Assembly (NCBI RefSeq): GCF_000003605.2 | Contig: NW_003124882.1 | Location: 1-37,581 of the forward strand | Length of the DNA stretch: 37,581 nt | Origin: Saccoglossus kowalevskii | Lineage: Eukaryota; Hemichordata; Enteropneusta; Harrimaniidae | Direction: 5' to 3' | Part shown: one piece after another, positions 1-12,640 of the stretch | Position numbering within the stretch: the first letter of the stretch is position 1 | Layout: every line of letters starts with the position of its first letter | Position numbers and translations under genes: made by a program | Notes under the pieces: model-generated | The model's input: the letters and a program-made list of their open reading frames with translations, nothing else | Database searches by the model: none | Told to the model about the DNA's origin: nothing

Positions 1-660
1 AGACTATACTTATAGAGTATGACCTGTACACTGTCGGCTATTGAGTGGGAGTATACCTATAGAGATTGACCTGTATATTGTCGTCTATTGAGTGGGAGTA
101 TACTTATAGAGTATGACCTGTACATTGTCCTATATTGAGTGAGACTATACTTATAGAGTATGACCTGTACATTGTCGTCTATTGAGTGGGAGTATACCTA
201 TAGAGTTTGACCTGTATATTGTCGTCTATTGAGTGGGAGTATACTTATAGATTGTGACCAGTACATTGTCGTCAATTGAGTGGGAGTATACTTATAGAGT
301 ATGACCTGTACATTGTCCTATATTGAGTGAGACTATACTTATAGAGTATGACCTGTACATTGTCGTCTATTGAGTGGGAGTATACCTATAGAGTTTGACC
401 TGTATATTGTCGTCTATTGAGTGGGAGTATACTTATAGATTGTGACCTGTACATTGTCGTCAATTGAGTGGGAGTATACTGATAGAGGATGACCTGTACA
501 TTGTCGTCTATTGCGTGGGAGTATACTTATAGAGTCTGACCTGTACATTGTCGTCTATTGAGTGGGAGTATACTTACAGATTATGATCTGTACATTGTCG
601 TATAATGAGTGGGAATATACTTATAGAGTATGACCTGTACATTGTCGTCTATTGAAGTGG
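1..660 (+). repeat. Array start, related to 12.27-13.06 kb
   Basis: The window opens inside the array. The first monomers carry CACTGTCGGC, which I otherwise saw only near 35,604. The rest of the block follows the variant order of 12.27-13.06 kb, including GACCAGTACATTG (248) and TATAATGAGTGGG (601). The offset moves from 12,265 to 12,406 bp, a change of 141 bp, so this copy lacks three monomers present in the other. Confidence 0.8.
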
Positions 661-2010
661 GAGTATACTTACAGAGTATGACTTGTACATTGTCGTCTAT
701 TGAGTGGGAGTATGCTTATAGAGTTTGACCTGTACATTGTCGTCTATTGAGTGGGAGTATACTTATAGAGTATGACCTGTACATTGTCGTCTATTGCGTG
801 GGAGTATACTTATAGAGTATGATCTGTACATTGTCGTATATTGAGTGGGAATATACTTATAGATTATGACCTGTACATTGTCGTCTATTGAGTGAGAGTA
901 TACTTATAGAGTATAACCTGTGCATTGTCGTCTATTGAGTGAGAGTATACTTATAGAGTAACCTGTACATTGTCCTATATTGAGTGAGACTATACTTATT
1001 GAGTATGATCTGTACATTGTCGTATATTGAGTGGGAATATACTTATAGAGTATGACCTGTAAATTGTCGTATATTGAGTGGGAGTATACTTACAGAGTAT
1101 GACCTGTACATTGTCGTCTATTGAGTGAGAGTATACTTATAGAGTATGACCTGTACATTGTCGTCTATTGAGTGAGAGTATACTTATAGAGTAACCTGTA
1201 CATTGTCCTATATTGAGTGAGACTATACTTATAGAGTATGATCTGTACATTGTCGTATATTGAGTGGGAATATACTTATAGAGTATGACCTGTACATTGT
1301 CGTCTATTGAGTGGGAGTATACTTACAGAGTATGACCTGTACATTGTCGTATATTGAGTGGGAATATACGTATAGAGTATAACCTGTACATTGTCGTCTA
1401 TTGAGTGGGAGTATGCTTATAGAGTTTGACCTGCACATTGTCGTCTATTGAGTGGGAGTATACTTATAGAGTATGACCTGTACATTGTCGTCTATTGAGT
1501 GGGAGTATACTTATAGAGTATGACCTGTACATTATCGTCTATTGAGTGAGAGTATACTTATAGAGTAACCTGTACATTGTCGTCTATTGAGTGGGAGTAT
1601 ACTGATAGAGTATGACCTGTACATTGTCGTCTATTGAGTGGGAGTATACTTGTAGAGTATGACCTGTACATTGTCGTCTATTGAGTGAGAGTATACTTAT
1701 AGAGTAACCTGTACATTGTCGTCTATTGAGTGGGAGTATACTTATAGATTGTGACCTGTACATTGTCGTCTATTGAGTGGGAATACACTTATAGAATATG
1801 ACCTGTCCATTGTCGTCTATTGAGTGGGAGTATACTTACAGAGTATGACTTGTACATTGTCGTCTATTGAGTGGGAGTATACTGATAGAGTAACCTGTAC
1901 ATTGTCGTCTATTGAGTGGGAATATACTTATAGAGTATGACCTGTACATTGTCGTCTATTGAGTGGGAGTATACCTATAGAGTTTGACCTGTATATTGTC
2001 GTCTATTGAG
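660..2010 (+). repeat. Mixed variant block; 960-1370 duplicated at 7745-8155
   Basis: Positions 960-1370 match 7745-8155 at an offset of 6,785 bp, sharing the private word ACTTATTGAG (993 and 7778) and two 45-bp GAGTAACC monomers. They part near 1371, where this copy has ATACGTATAG. The rest of the block is a mix of standard, GATCTG, CTTACAG and 45-bp monomers. It has no gene. Confidence 0.78.
1462..1508 (+). repeat. Reference 47-bp monomer
   Basis: This unit matches the most common base at each position as judged by eye. Counting its first base as 1: positions 1-10 ACTTATAGAG; the box CCTGTACATTGTC at 16-28; a CpG at 28-29; TTGAGTGGG at 34-42. Positions 43-47 plus the first three of the next unit form the 8-bp palindrome AGTATACT. 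TGTACA at 18-23 is a second palindrome. Composition is A12, T17, G12, C6. The most variable zone is positions 1-17 (TTATAGAGTATGA and its variants), and the CpG-to-ATTG zone varies in a limited set of ways. The box at 16-28 is the most constant. Confidence 0.93.
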
Positions 2011-3990
2011 TGGGAGTATACTTATAGATTGTGACCTGTACATTGTCGTCTATTGAGTGGGAGTATACTGATAGAGTATGACCTGTACATTGTCGTCTAT
2101 TGCGTGGGAGTATACTTACAGAGTGTGACCTGTATATTGTCGTCTATTGAGTGGGAGTATACTTATAGAGTATGACCTGTACATTGTCCTATATTGAGTG
2201 AGACTATACTTATAGAGTATGATCTGTACATTGTCGTCTATTGAGTGGGAGTATACCTATAGAGTTTGACCTGTATATTGTCGTCTATTGAGTGGGAGTA
2301 TACTTATAGATTGTGACCTGTACATTGTCGTCAATTGAGTGGGAGTATACTGATAGAGGATGACCTGTACATTGTCGTCTATTGCGTGGGAGTATACTTA
2401 CAGAGTATGACCTGTACATTGTCGTCTATTGAGTGAGAGTATACTTATAGAGTATGATCTGTACATTGTCGTATATTGAGTGGGAATATACTTATAGAGT
2501 ATGACCTGTACATTGTCGTCTATTGAGTGGGAGTATACTTACAGAGTATGACCTGTACATTGTCGTATATTGAGTGGGAATATACTTATAGAGTATAACC
2601 TGTACATTGTCGTCTATTGAGTGAGAGTATACTTATAGAGTATGACCTGTATATTGTCGTCTATTGAGTGGGAGTATACTTATAGAGTATGACCTGTACA
2701 TTGTCCTATATTGAGTGAGACTATACTTATAGAGTATGACCTGTACATTGTCGTCTATTGAGTGGGAGTATACCTATAGAGTTTGACCTGTATATTGTCG
2801 TCTATTGAGATGGAGTATACTTATAGATTGTGACCTGTACATTGTCGTCAATTGAGTGGGAATATACTGATAGATGATGACCTGTACATTGTCGTCTATT
2901 GCGTGGGAGTATACTTATAGAGTCTGACCTGTACATTGTCGTATATTGAGTGGGAGTATACTTGCAGAGTATGACCTGTACATTGTCGTCTATTGAGTGG
3001 GAGTATACTTATAGAGTATGATCTGTACATTGTCGTATATTGAGTTGGAATATACTTATAGAGTATGACCTGTACATTGTCGTCTATTGAGTGGGAGTAT
3101 ACTTACAGAGTATGACCTGTACATTGTTGTATATTGAGTGGGAATATACTTATAGAGTATAACCTGTACATTGTCGTCTATTGAGTGGGAGTATACTTAT
3201 AGAGTATGATTTGTATATTGTCGTCTATTGAGTGGGAGTATACTTATAGAGTGTGACCTGTACATTGTCGTCTATTGAGTGGGAGTATACTTATAAATTG
3301 TGATCTGTACATTGTCGTATATTAAGTGGGAATATACTTATAGAGTAACCTGTACATTGTCGTCCATTCAGTGAGGGTATACTTATAGAGTAACCTGTAC
3401 ATTGTCGTCTATTGACTGGGAATATACTTATAGAGAATGACCTGTACATTGTCGTCTATTGAGTGGGAGTATACTTACAGAGTGTGACCTGTATATTGTC
3501 GTCTATTGAGTGGGAGTATACTTATAGAGTATGACCTGTACATTGTCCTATATTGAGTGAGACTATACTTATAGAGTATGATCTGTACATTGTCGTCTAT
3601 TGAGTGGGAGTATACCTATAGAGTTTGACCTGTATATTGTCGTCTATTGAGTGGGAGTATACTTATAGATTGTGACCTGTACATTGTCGTCAATTGAGTG
3701 GGAGTATACTGATAGAGGATGACCTGTACATTGTCGTCTATTGCGTGGGAGTATACTTACAGAGTATGACCTGTACATTGTCGTCTATTGAGTGAGAGTA
3801 TACTTATAGAGTATGATCTGTACATTGTCGTATATTGAGTGGGAATATACTTATAGAGTATGACCTGTACATTGTCGTCTATTGAGTGGGAGTATACTTA
3901 CAGAGTATGACCTGTACATTGTCGTATATTGAGTGGGAATATACTTATAGAGTATGACCTGTACATTGTCGTCTATTGAGTGAGAGTATA
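2010..3990 (+). repeat. 1,359-bp higher-order repeat block, copied at 24.28-26.44 kb
   Basis: The marker GAGGATG at 2356 recurs at 3715 in the same context, giving a unit of 1,359 bp (29 monomers, two of them 45 bp). The block matches 24,275-26,440 at an offset of 22,264 bp, which becomes 22,452 bp after a 188-bp insertion in the distant copy. Shared private words include TGAGTTGGAA (3041 and 25493), CGTCCATTCA (3361 and 25813) and TTGACTGGG. Spacing and order are kept over about 2 kb. Confidence 0.87.
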
Positions 3991-6075
3991 CTTATAGAGT
4001 ATGACCTGTACATTGTCGTATATTGAGTGGGAGTATACTTATAGAGTATGACCTGTACATTGTCGTCTATTGAGTGAGAGTATACTTATAGAGTATGACC
4101 TGTACATTGTCGTCTATTGAGTGAGAGTATACTTATAGAGTAACATGTACATTGTCGTCTATTGATTGGGAGTATACTTGTAGAGTATGACCTGTACATT
4201 GTCGTCTATTGAGAGGGAGTATACTTATAGAGTATGACCTGTACATTGTCATATATTAAGTGGGAATATACTTATAGATTATGACCTGCACATTGTCGTC
4301 TATTGAATAGGAGTATGCTTATATACCTGTACATTGTCGTCTGTTGAGAGGGAGTATACTTATAGAGTATGACCTGTACATTGTCGGCTATTGAGTGAGA
4401 GTATACTTATAGAGTATGACCTGTACATTGTCGTCTATTGAGTGGGAGTATACCTATAGAGTTTGACCTGTATATTGTCGTCTATTTAGTGGGAGTATAC
4501 TTATAGATTGTGACCTGTACATTGTCGTCAATTGAGTGGGAGTTTACTGATAGAGTATGACCTGTACATTGTCGTCTATTGCGTGGGAGTATACTTATAG
4601 AGTCTGACCTGTACATTGTCGTCTATTGAGTGGGAGTATACTTACAGAGTACGACCTGTACATTGTCGTCTATTGAGTGAGAGTATACTTATAGAGTATG
4701 ATCTGTACATTGTCGTATATTGAGTGGCAGTATACTTATAGAGTATGACCTGTACATTGTCCTACATTGAGTGAGACTATACTTATAGAGTATGACCTGT
4801 ACATTGTCGTCTATTGAGTGGGAGTATACCTATAGAGTTTGACCTGTATATTGTCGTCTATTGAGTGGGAGTATACTTATAGAGTATGACCTGTACATTG
4901 TCCTATATTGAGTGAGACTATACTTATAGAGTATGACCTGTACATTGTCGTCTATTGAGTGGGAGCATACCTATAGAGTTTGACCTGTATATTGTCGTCT
5001 ATTGAGTGGGAGTATACTTATAGATTGTGACCTGTACATTGTCGTCAATTGAGTGGGAGTATACTGATAGAGGATGACCTGTACATTGTCGTCTATTGCG
5101 TGGGAGTATACTTATAGAGTCTGACCTGTACATTGTCGTCTATTGAGTGGGAGTATACTTACAGAGTATGACCTGTACATTGTCGTCTATTGAGTGGGAG
5201 TATACTTATAGAGTATGATCTGTACATTGTCGTATATTGAGTGGGAATATACTTATAGAGTATGACCTGTACATTGTCGTCTATTGAGTGGGAGTATACT
5301 TATAGAGTATGACCTGTACATTGTCGTATATTGAGTGGGAGTATACTTATAGAGTATGACCTGTACATTGTCGTCTATTGAGTGAGAGTATACTTATAGA
5401 GTATGACCTGTACATTGTCGTCTATTGAGTGAGAGTATACTTATAGAGTAACATGTACATTGTCGTCTCTTGATTGGGAGTATACTTGTAGAGTATGACC
5501 TGTACATTGTCGTCTATTGAGAGGGAGTATACTTATAGAGTATGACCTGTACATTGTCGGCTATTGAGTGAGAGTATACTTATAGAGTATGACCTGTACA
5601 TTGTCGTCTATTGAGTGGGAGTATACCTATAGAGTTTGACCTGTATATTGTCGTCTATTTAGTGGGAGTATACTTATAGATTGTGACCTGTACATTGTCG
5701 TCAATTGAGTGGGAGTATACTGATAGAGTATGACCTGTACATTGTCGTCTTTTGCGTGGGAGTATACTTATAGAGTCTGACCTGTACATTGTCGTCTATT
5801 GAGTGGGAGTATACTTACAGATTATGACCTGTACATTGTCGTCTATTGAGTGGGAGTATACTTATAGAGTATGATCTGTACATTGTCGTATATTGAGTGG
5901 CAGTATACTTATAGAGTATGACCTGTACATTGTCCTATATTGAGTGAGACTATACTTATAGAGTATGACCTGTACATTGTCGTCTATTGAGTGGGAGTAT
6001 ACCTATAGAGTTTGACCTGTATATTGTCGTCTATTGAGTGAGAGTATACTTATAGAGTATAACCTGTACATTGTC
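3990..6075 (+). repeat. Internally repeated block (1,173-1,308 bp period)
   Basis: TAACATGTAC at 4141 recurs at 5449 (offset 1,308). GTCGGCTATTG near 4385 and GTGGCAG at 4724 recur at an offset of 1,173 (GTGGCAG at 5897). The 135-bp change in offset corresponds to about three short monomers missing from the second copy, including the distinctive unit with GCTTATATACCTG near 4317. The first copy contains the block that also appears at 20.4 and 36.5 kb. Confidence 0.82.
4230..5096 (+). repeat. Marked block, copy 1 of 3
   Basis: Private variants identify this block: CTGTTGAGAG (4341), AGTTTACTG (4531), TACGACC (4650), CCTACATTG (4761) and GGGAGCATACC (4961). All recur at 20.4-21.2 kb exactly 16,130 bp away, and the last three recur again near 37 kb. 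Similarity to copy 2 is nearly complete from about 4230 to 5096 and then stops. Confidence 0.9.
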
Positions 6076-7320
6076 GTCTATTGAGTGAGAGTATATTTAT
6101 AGAGTATGACCTGTACATTGTCCTATATTGAGTGAGAGTATACTTATAGAGTATGACCTGTACATTGTCGTCTATTGAGTGGGAGTATACCTATAGAGTT
6201 TGACCTGTATATTGTCGTCTATTTAGTGGGAGTATACTTATAGATTGTGACCTGTACATTGTCGTCAATTGAGTGGGAGTATACTGATAGAGGATGACCT
6301 GTACATTGTCGTCTATTGCGTGGGAGTATACTTATAGAGTCTGACCTGTACATTGTCGTCTATTGAGTGGGAGTATACTTACAGAGTATGACCTGTACAT
6401 TGTCGTCTATTGAGTGGGATTATACTTATAGAGTATGATCTGTACATTGTCGTATATTGAGTGGGAATATACTTATAGAGTATGACCTGTACATTGTCGT
6501 CTATTAAGTGGGAGTATACTTACAGAGTATGACCTGTACATTGTCGTATATTGAGTGGGAATATACTTATAGAGTAAAACCTGTACATTGTCGTCTATTG
6601 AGTGAGAGTATACTTACAGAGTATGACCTGTACATTGTCGTCTATTGAGTGAGACTATACTTATAGAGTATGACCTGTACATTGTCGTCTATTGAGTGGG
6701 AGTATACCTATAGAGTTTGACCTGTATATTGTCGTCTATTGAGTGAGAGTATACTTATAGAGTATAACCTGTACATTGTCGTCTATTGAGTGAGAGTATA
6801 TTTATAGAGTATGACCTGTACATTGTCCTATATTGAGTGAGAGTATACTTGTAGAGTATGACCTGTACATTGTCGTCTATTGAGTGAGAGTATACTTATA
6901 GAGTAACCTGTACATTGTCGTCTATTGAGTGGGAGTATACTTGTAGAGTATGACCTGTACATTGTCGTCTATTGAGTGAGAGTATACTTATAGAGTAATC
7001 TGTACATTGTCGTCTATTGAGTGGGAGTATACTTATAGATTGTGACCTGTACATTGTCGTCTATTGAGTGGGAATACACTTATAGAGTATGACCTGTCCA
7101 TTGTCGTCTATAGAGTGGGAGTATACTTACAGAGTATGACCTGTACATTGTCGTCTATTGAGTGGGAGTATACTGATAGAGTAACCTGTACATTGTCGTC
7201 TATTGAGTGGGAATATACTTATAGAGTATGACCTGTACATTGTCGTCTATTGAGTGGGAGTATACCTATAGAGTTTGACCTGTATATTGTTGTCTATTGA
7301 GTGGGAGTATACTTATAGAG
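6075..7320 (+). repeat. Mixed variant block with short internal duplications
   Basis: Standard, TATAACC, 45-bp, GAGGATG and CCTATAGAGTTTG monomers alternate here. The rare form GTATATTTATAG occurs at about 6093 and 6798, and again near 28,687, which points to shared copies. Two units carry CCTGTCCATTG-type changes (near 7093; compare 1804). I see nothing except satellite monomers. Confidence 0.75.
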
Positions 7321-8300
7321 TTTGACCTGTATATTGTCGTCTATTGAGTGGGAGTATACTTATAGATTGTGACCTGTACATTGTCGTCAATTGAGTGGGA
7401 GTATACTGATAGAGGATGACCTGTACATTGTCGTCTATAGCGTGGGAGTATACTGATAGAGTCTGACCTGTACATTGTCGTCTATTGAGTGGGAGTATAC
7501 TTACAGAGTATGACCTGTACATTGTCGTCTATTGAGTGGGAGTATACTTATAGAGTATGATCTGTACATTGTCGTATATTGAGTGGGAATATACTTATAG
7601 AGTATGACCTGTACATTGTCGTCTATTAAGTGGGAGTATACTTACAGAGTATGACCTGTACATTGTCGTATATTGAGTGGGAATATACTTATAGAGTATA
7701 ACCTGTACATTGTCGTCTATTGAGTGAGAGTATACTTATAGAGTAACCTGTACATTGTCCTATATTGAGTGAGACTATACTTATTGAGTATGATCTGTAC
7801 ATTGTCGTATATTGAGTGGGAATATACTTATAGAGTATGACCTGTACATTGTCGTATATTGAGTGGGAGTATACTTACAGAGTATGACCTGTACATTGTC
7901 GTCTATTGAGTGAGAGTATACTTATAGAGTATGACCTGTACATTGTCGTCTATTGAGTGAGAGTATACTTATAGAGTAACCTGTACATTGTCCTATATTG
8001 AGTGAGACTATACTTATAGAGTATGATCTGTACATTGTCGTATATTGAGTGGGAATATACTTATAGAGTATGACCTGTACATTGTCGTCTATTGAGTGGG
8101 AGTATACTTACAGAGTATGACCTGTACATTGTCGTATATTGAGTGGGAATATACTTACAGAGTATAACCTGTAATTTGTCGTCTATTGAGTGGGAATATA
8201 CTTACAGAGTATGACCTGTACATTGTCGTCTATTGAGTGGGAATATACTTACAGAGTATGACCTGTAATTTGTCGTATATTGAGTGGGAGTAGACTTATA
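7320..8300 (+). repeat. Block with paired CTGATAG monomers, copied at 17.86-18.4 kb
   Basis: Two adjacent monomers have CTGATAG in place of CTTATAG (near 7407 and 7453). The block matches 17,860-18,400 at an offset of 10,519 bp, for example CGTGGGAGTATACTGATAG at 7441 and 17960, and GTCTATTAAG at 7621 and 18140. The same cassette also appears at 22.8 and 34.5 kb. In this order the variants remove the usual minus-strand stops, which gives a spurious open frame at 7313-7522. Confidence 0.82.
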
Positions 8301-9290
8301 GAGTATAATCTGTACATTGTCGTCTATTGAGTGAGAGTATACTTATAGAGTATGACCTGTACATTGTCGTCTATTGAGTGAGAGTATACTTATAGAGTAA
8401 CCTGTACATTGTCCTATATTGAGTGAGACTATACTTATACAGTATGATCTGTACATTGTCGTATATTGAGTGGGAATATACTTATAGAGTATGACCTGTA
8501 CATTGTCGTCTATTGAGTGGGAGTATACTTATAGAGTATGACCTGTACATTGTCGTATATTGAGTGGGAGAATACTTACAGAGTATGACCTGTACATTGT
8601 CGTCTATTGAGTGAGAGTATACTTATAGAGTATTACCTGTACATTGTCGGCTATTGAGTGAGAGTATACTTATAGAGTATCCTGTACATTGTCCTATATT
8701 GAGTGAGACTATACTTATAGAGTATGATCTGTACATTGTCGTATATTGAGTGGGAATATACTTATAGAGTATGACCTGTACATTGTCGTCTATTGAGTGG
8801 GAGTATACTTATAGAGTATGACCTGTACATTTTCGTCTATTGAGTGGGAGTATACTTACAGAGTATGACCTGTACATTGTCGTATATTGAGTGGGAATAT
8901 ACTTATAGAGTATTACCTGTACATTGTCGTCTATTGAGTGAGAGTATACTTATAGAGTATGACCTGTACATTGTCGTCTATTGAGTGAGAGTATACTTAT
9001 AGAGTAACCTGTACATTGTCCTATATTGAGTGAGACTATACTTATACAGTATGATCTGTACATTGTCGTATATTGAGTGGGAATATACTTATAGAGTATG
9101 ACCTGTACATTGTCGTCTATTGAGTGGGAGTATACTTATAGAGTATGACCTGTACATTGTCGTATATTGAGTGGGAGTATACTTACGGAGTATGACCTGT
9201 ACATTGTCGTCTATTGAGTGAGAGTATACTTATAGAGTATTACCTGTACATTGTCGGCTATTGAGTGAGAGTATACTTATAGAGTAACCT
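8300..9290 (+). repeat. 607-bp tandem higher-order repeat
   Basis: ATACTTATACAG occurs at 8431 and 9038, and ACATTGTCGG at 8641 and 9248. Both pairs are 607 bp apart, which is 13 monomers of which two are 45 bp (611 minus 4). The variant order between them is kept, so this is a direct tandem duplication of a 13-monomer unit, with the second copy ending near 9.29 kb. Confidence 0.82.
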
Positions 9291-10135
9291 GTACATTGTC
9301 GTCTATTGAGTGGGAGTATGCTTATAGAGTTTGACCTGTACATTGTCGTCTATTGAGTGGGAGTATACTTATAGAGTATGACCTGTACATTATCGTCTAT
9401 TGAGTGAGAGTATACTTATAGAGTAACCTGTACATTGTCGTCTATTGAGTGGGAGTATACTTATAGAGTATGATTTGTACATTGTCGTCTATTGAGTGGG
9501 AGTATACTTATAGAGTGTGACCTGTACATTGTCGTCTATTGAGTGGGAGTATACTTATAAATTGTGACCTGTACATTGTCGTATATTAAGTGGGAATATA
9601 CTTATAGATTATGACCTGCACATTGTCGTCTATTTAGTGGGAGTATACTTATAGATTGTGACCTGTACATTGTCGTCAATTGAGTGGGAGTATACTGATA
9701 GAGTATGACCTGTACATTGTCGTCTATTGAGTGGGAGTATACCTATAGAGTTTGACCTGTATATTGTCGTCTATTGAGTGGGAGTATACTTATAGATTGT
9801 GACCTGTACATTGTCGTCAATTGAGTGGGAGTATACTGATAGAGGATGACCTGTACATTGTCGTCTATTGCGTGGGAGTATACTTACAGAGTATGACCTG
9901 TACATTGTCATCTATTGAGTGGGAGTATACTTATAGAGTATGACCTGTACATTGTCGTCTATTGAGTGGGAGTATACTTACAGAGTATGACCTGTACATT
10001 GTCGTATATTGAGTGGGAATATACTTATAGAGTATGATCTGTACATTGTCGTCTATTGAGTGGGAGTATACCTATAGAGTTTGACCTGTATATTGTCGTC
10101 TATTGAGTGGGAGTATACTTATAGATTGTGACCTG
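9290..10135 (+). repeat. Mixed variant block with the 7-monomer repeat start
   Basis: Monomers include the TATAAATTGTG unit (9556), followed by GTATATTAAG and GACCTGCAC, a trio that recurs at about 11.7, 14.5, 15.3, 20.4, 31.9 and 36.5 kb. The block leads into the exact 329-bp repeat that starts at 9842. No gene or foreign insert is visible. Confidence 0.75.
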
Positions 10136-10170
10136 TACATTGTCGTCAATTGAGTGGGAGTATACTGATA
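9842..10170 (+). repeat. 7-monomer higher-order repeat unit (329 bp)
   Basis: The rare word GAGGATG occurs at 9842 and again at 10171, exactly 329 bp or 7 x 47 later. Between them the variants run: GAGGATG with TTGCGTGGG; CTTACAG; standard; CTTACAG with GTATATTG; GATCTG; CCTATAGAGTTTG with TGTATATTG; AGATTGTG with GTCAATTG; then back to CTGATAGAGG. The exact multiple and the shared variant order show that whole blocks of monomers were copied, not single units. Confidence 0.85.
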
Positions 10171-12640
10171 GAGGATGACCTGTACATTGTCGTCTATTGC
10201 GTGGGAGTATACTTACAGAGTATGACCTGTACATTGTCGTCTATTGAGTGGGAGTATACTTATAGAGTATGATCTGTACATTGTCGTATATTGAGTGGGA
10301 ATATACTTATAGAGTATGACCTGTACATTGTCGTCTATTGAGTGGGAGTATACTTACAGAGTATGACCAGTACATTGTCGTATATTGAGTGGGAATATAC
10401 TTATAGAGTATAACCTGTACATTGTCGTCTATTGAGTGAGAGTATACTTATAGAGTATGACCTGTATATTGTCGTCTATTGAGTGGGAGTATACTTATAG
10501 AGTATGACCTGTACATTGTCCTATATTGAGTGAGACTATACTTATAGAGTATGACCTGTACATTGTCGTCTATTGAGTGGGAGTATACCTATAGAGTTTG
10601 ACCTGTATATTGTCGTCTATTGAGTGGGAGTATACTTATAGATTGTGACCTGTACATTGTCGTCAATTTAGTGGGAATATACTAATAGATGATGACCTGT
10701 ACATTGTCGTCTATTGCGTGGGAGTATACTTATAGAGTCTGACCTGTACATTGTCGTATATTGAGTGGGAGTATACTTGCAGAGTATGACCTGTACATTG
10801 TCGTCTATTGAGTGGGAGTATACTTATAGAGTATGATCTGTACATTGTCGTATATTGAGTGGGAATATACTTATAGAGTATAACCTGTACATTGTCGTCT
10901 ATTTAGTGAGAGTATACTTATAGAGTAACCTGTACATTGTCGTATATTGAGTGAGACTATACTTATACACTATGATCTGTACATTGTCGTATATTGAGTG
11001 GGAATATACTTATAGAGTATGACCTGTACATTGTCGTCTATTGAGTGGGAGTATACTTATAGAGTATGACCTGTACATTGTCGTATATTGAGTGGGAGTA
11101 TACTTACAGAGTATGACCTGTACATTGTCGTCTATTGAGTGAGAGTATACTTATAGAGTATTACCTGTACATTGTCGGCTATTGAGTGAGAGTATACTTA
11201 TAGAGTAACCAGTACATTGTCCTATATTGAGTGAGACTATACTTATAGAGTATGATCTGTACATTGTCGTATATTGAGTGGGAATATACTTATAGAGTAT
11301 GACCTGTACATTGTCGTCTATTGAGCGGGAGTATACTTACAGAGTATGACCTGTACATTGTCGTATATTGAGTGGGAATATACTTATAGAGTATAACCTG
11401 TACATTGTCGTCTATTGAGTGGGAGTATGCTTATAGAGTTTGACCTGTACATTGTCGTCTATTGAGTGGGAGTATACTTATAGAGTATGACCTGTACATT
11501 GTCGTCTATTAAGTGGGAGTATACTTATAGAGTATGACCTGTACATTATCGTATATTGAGTGAGAGTATACTTATAGAGTAACCTGTACATTGTCGTCTA
11601 TTGAGTGGGAGTATACTTATAGAGTATGATTTGTACATTGTCGTCTATTGAGTGGGAGTATACTTATAGAGTATGACCTGTACATTGTCGTCTATTGAGT
11701 GGGAGTATACTTATAAATTGTGACCTGTACATTGTCGTATATTAAGTGGGAATATACTTATAGATTATGACCTGCACATTGTCGTCTATTGAATAGGAGT
11801 ATGCTTATAGAGTATGACCTGTACATTGTCGTCTATTGAGAGGGAGTATACTTATAGAGTATGACCTGTACATTGTCGGCTATTGAGTGAGAGTATACTT
11901 ATAGAGTATGACCTGTACATTGTCGTCTATTGAGTGGGAGTATACCTATAGAGTTTGACCTGTATATTGTCGTCTATTTAGTGGGAGTATACTTATAGAT
12001 TGTGACCTGTACATTGTCGTCAATTGAGTGGGAGTATACTGTTAGAGTATGACCTGTACATTGTCGTCTATTGCGTGGGAGTATACTTATAGAGTCTGAC
12101 CTGTACATTGTCGTCTATTGAGTGGGAGTATACTTACAGAGTATGACCTGTACATTGTCGTCTATTGAGTGGGAGTATACTTATAGAGTATGATCTGTAC
12201 ATTGTCGTATATTGAGTGGCAGTATACTTATAGAGTATGACCTGTACATTGTCCTATATTGAGTGAGACTATACTTATAGAGTATGACCTGTACACTGTC
12301 GTCTATTGAGTGGGAGTATACCTATAGAGATTGACCTGTATATTGTCGTCTATTGAGTGGGAGTATACTTATAGAGTATGACCTGTACATTGTCCTATAT
12401 TGAGTGAGACTAAACTTATAGAGTATGACCTGTACATTGTCGTCTATTGAGTGGGAGTATACCTATAGAGTTTGACCTGTATATTGTCGTCTATTGAGTG
12501 GGAGTATACTTATAGATTGTGACCAGTACATTGTCGTCAATTGAGTGGGAGTATACTTATAGAGTATGACCTGTACATTGTCCTATATTGAGTGAGACTA
12601 TACTTATAGAGTATGACCTGTACATTGTCGTCTATTGAGT
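10135..12640 (+). repeat. 2.5-kb segmental duplication, first copy
   Basis: This block matches 12,855-15,313. The offset is 2,720 bp at first (CGTCAATTTAG at 10661 and 13381), 2,767 bp after one extra 47-bp monomer in the later copy (ACTTATACAC at 10961 and 13728), and 2,673 bp after a 94-bp loss from the later copy near 14.79 kb. All three shifts are whole numbers of monomers, as expected from unequal exchange in register. Confidence 0.88.

Noticed and set aside
7313-7522. 69-codon minus-strand open frame starting MYRSYSVSILPLNRRQ, with near copies at 17853-18041, 22787-22996 and 34502-34711
   Set aside because: It lies wholly in the satellite, has the 47-codon period expected from a 47-bp repeat, and exists only because local variants lack the usual stops. 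There is no ribosome or promoter context and no protein family match that I know.
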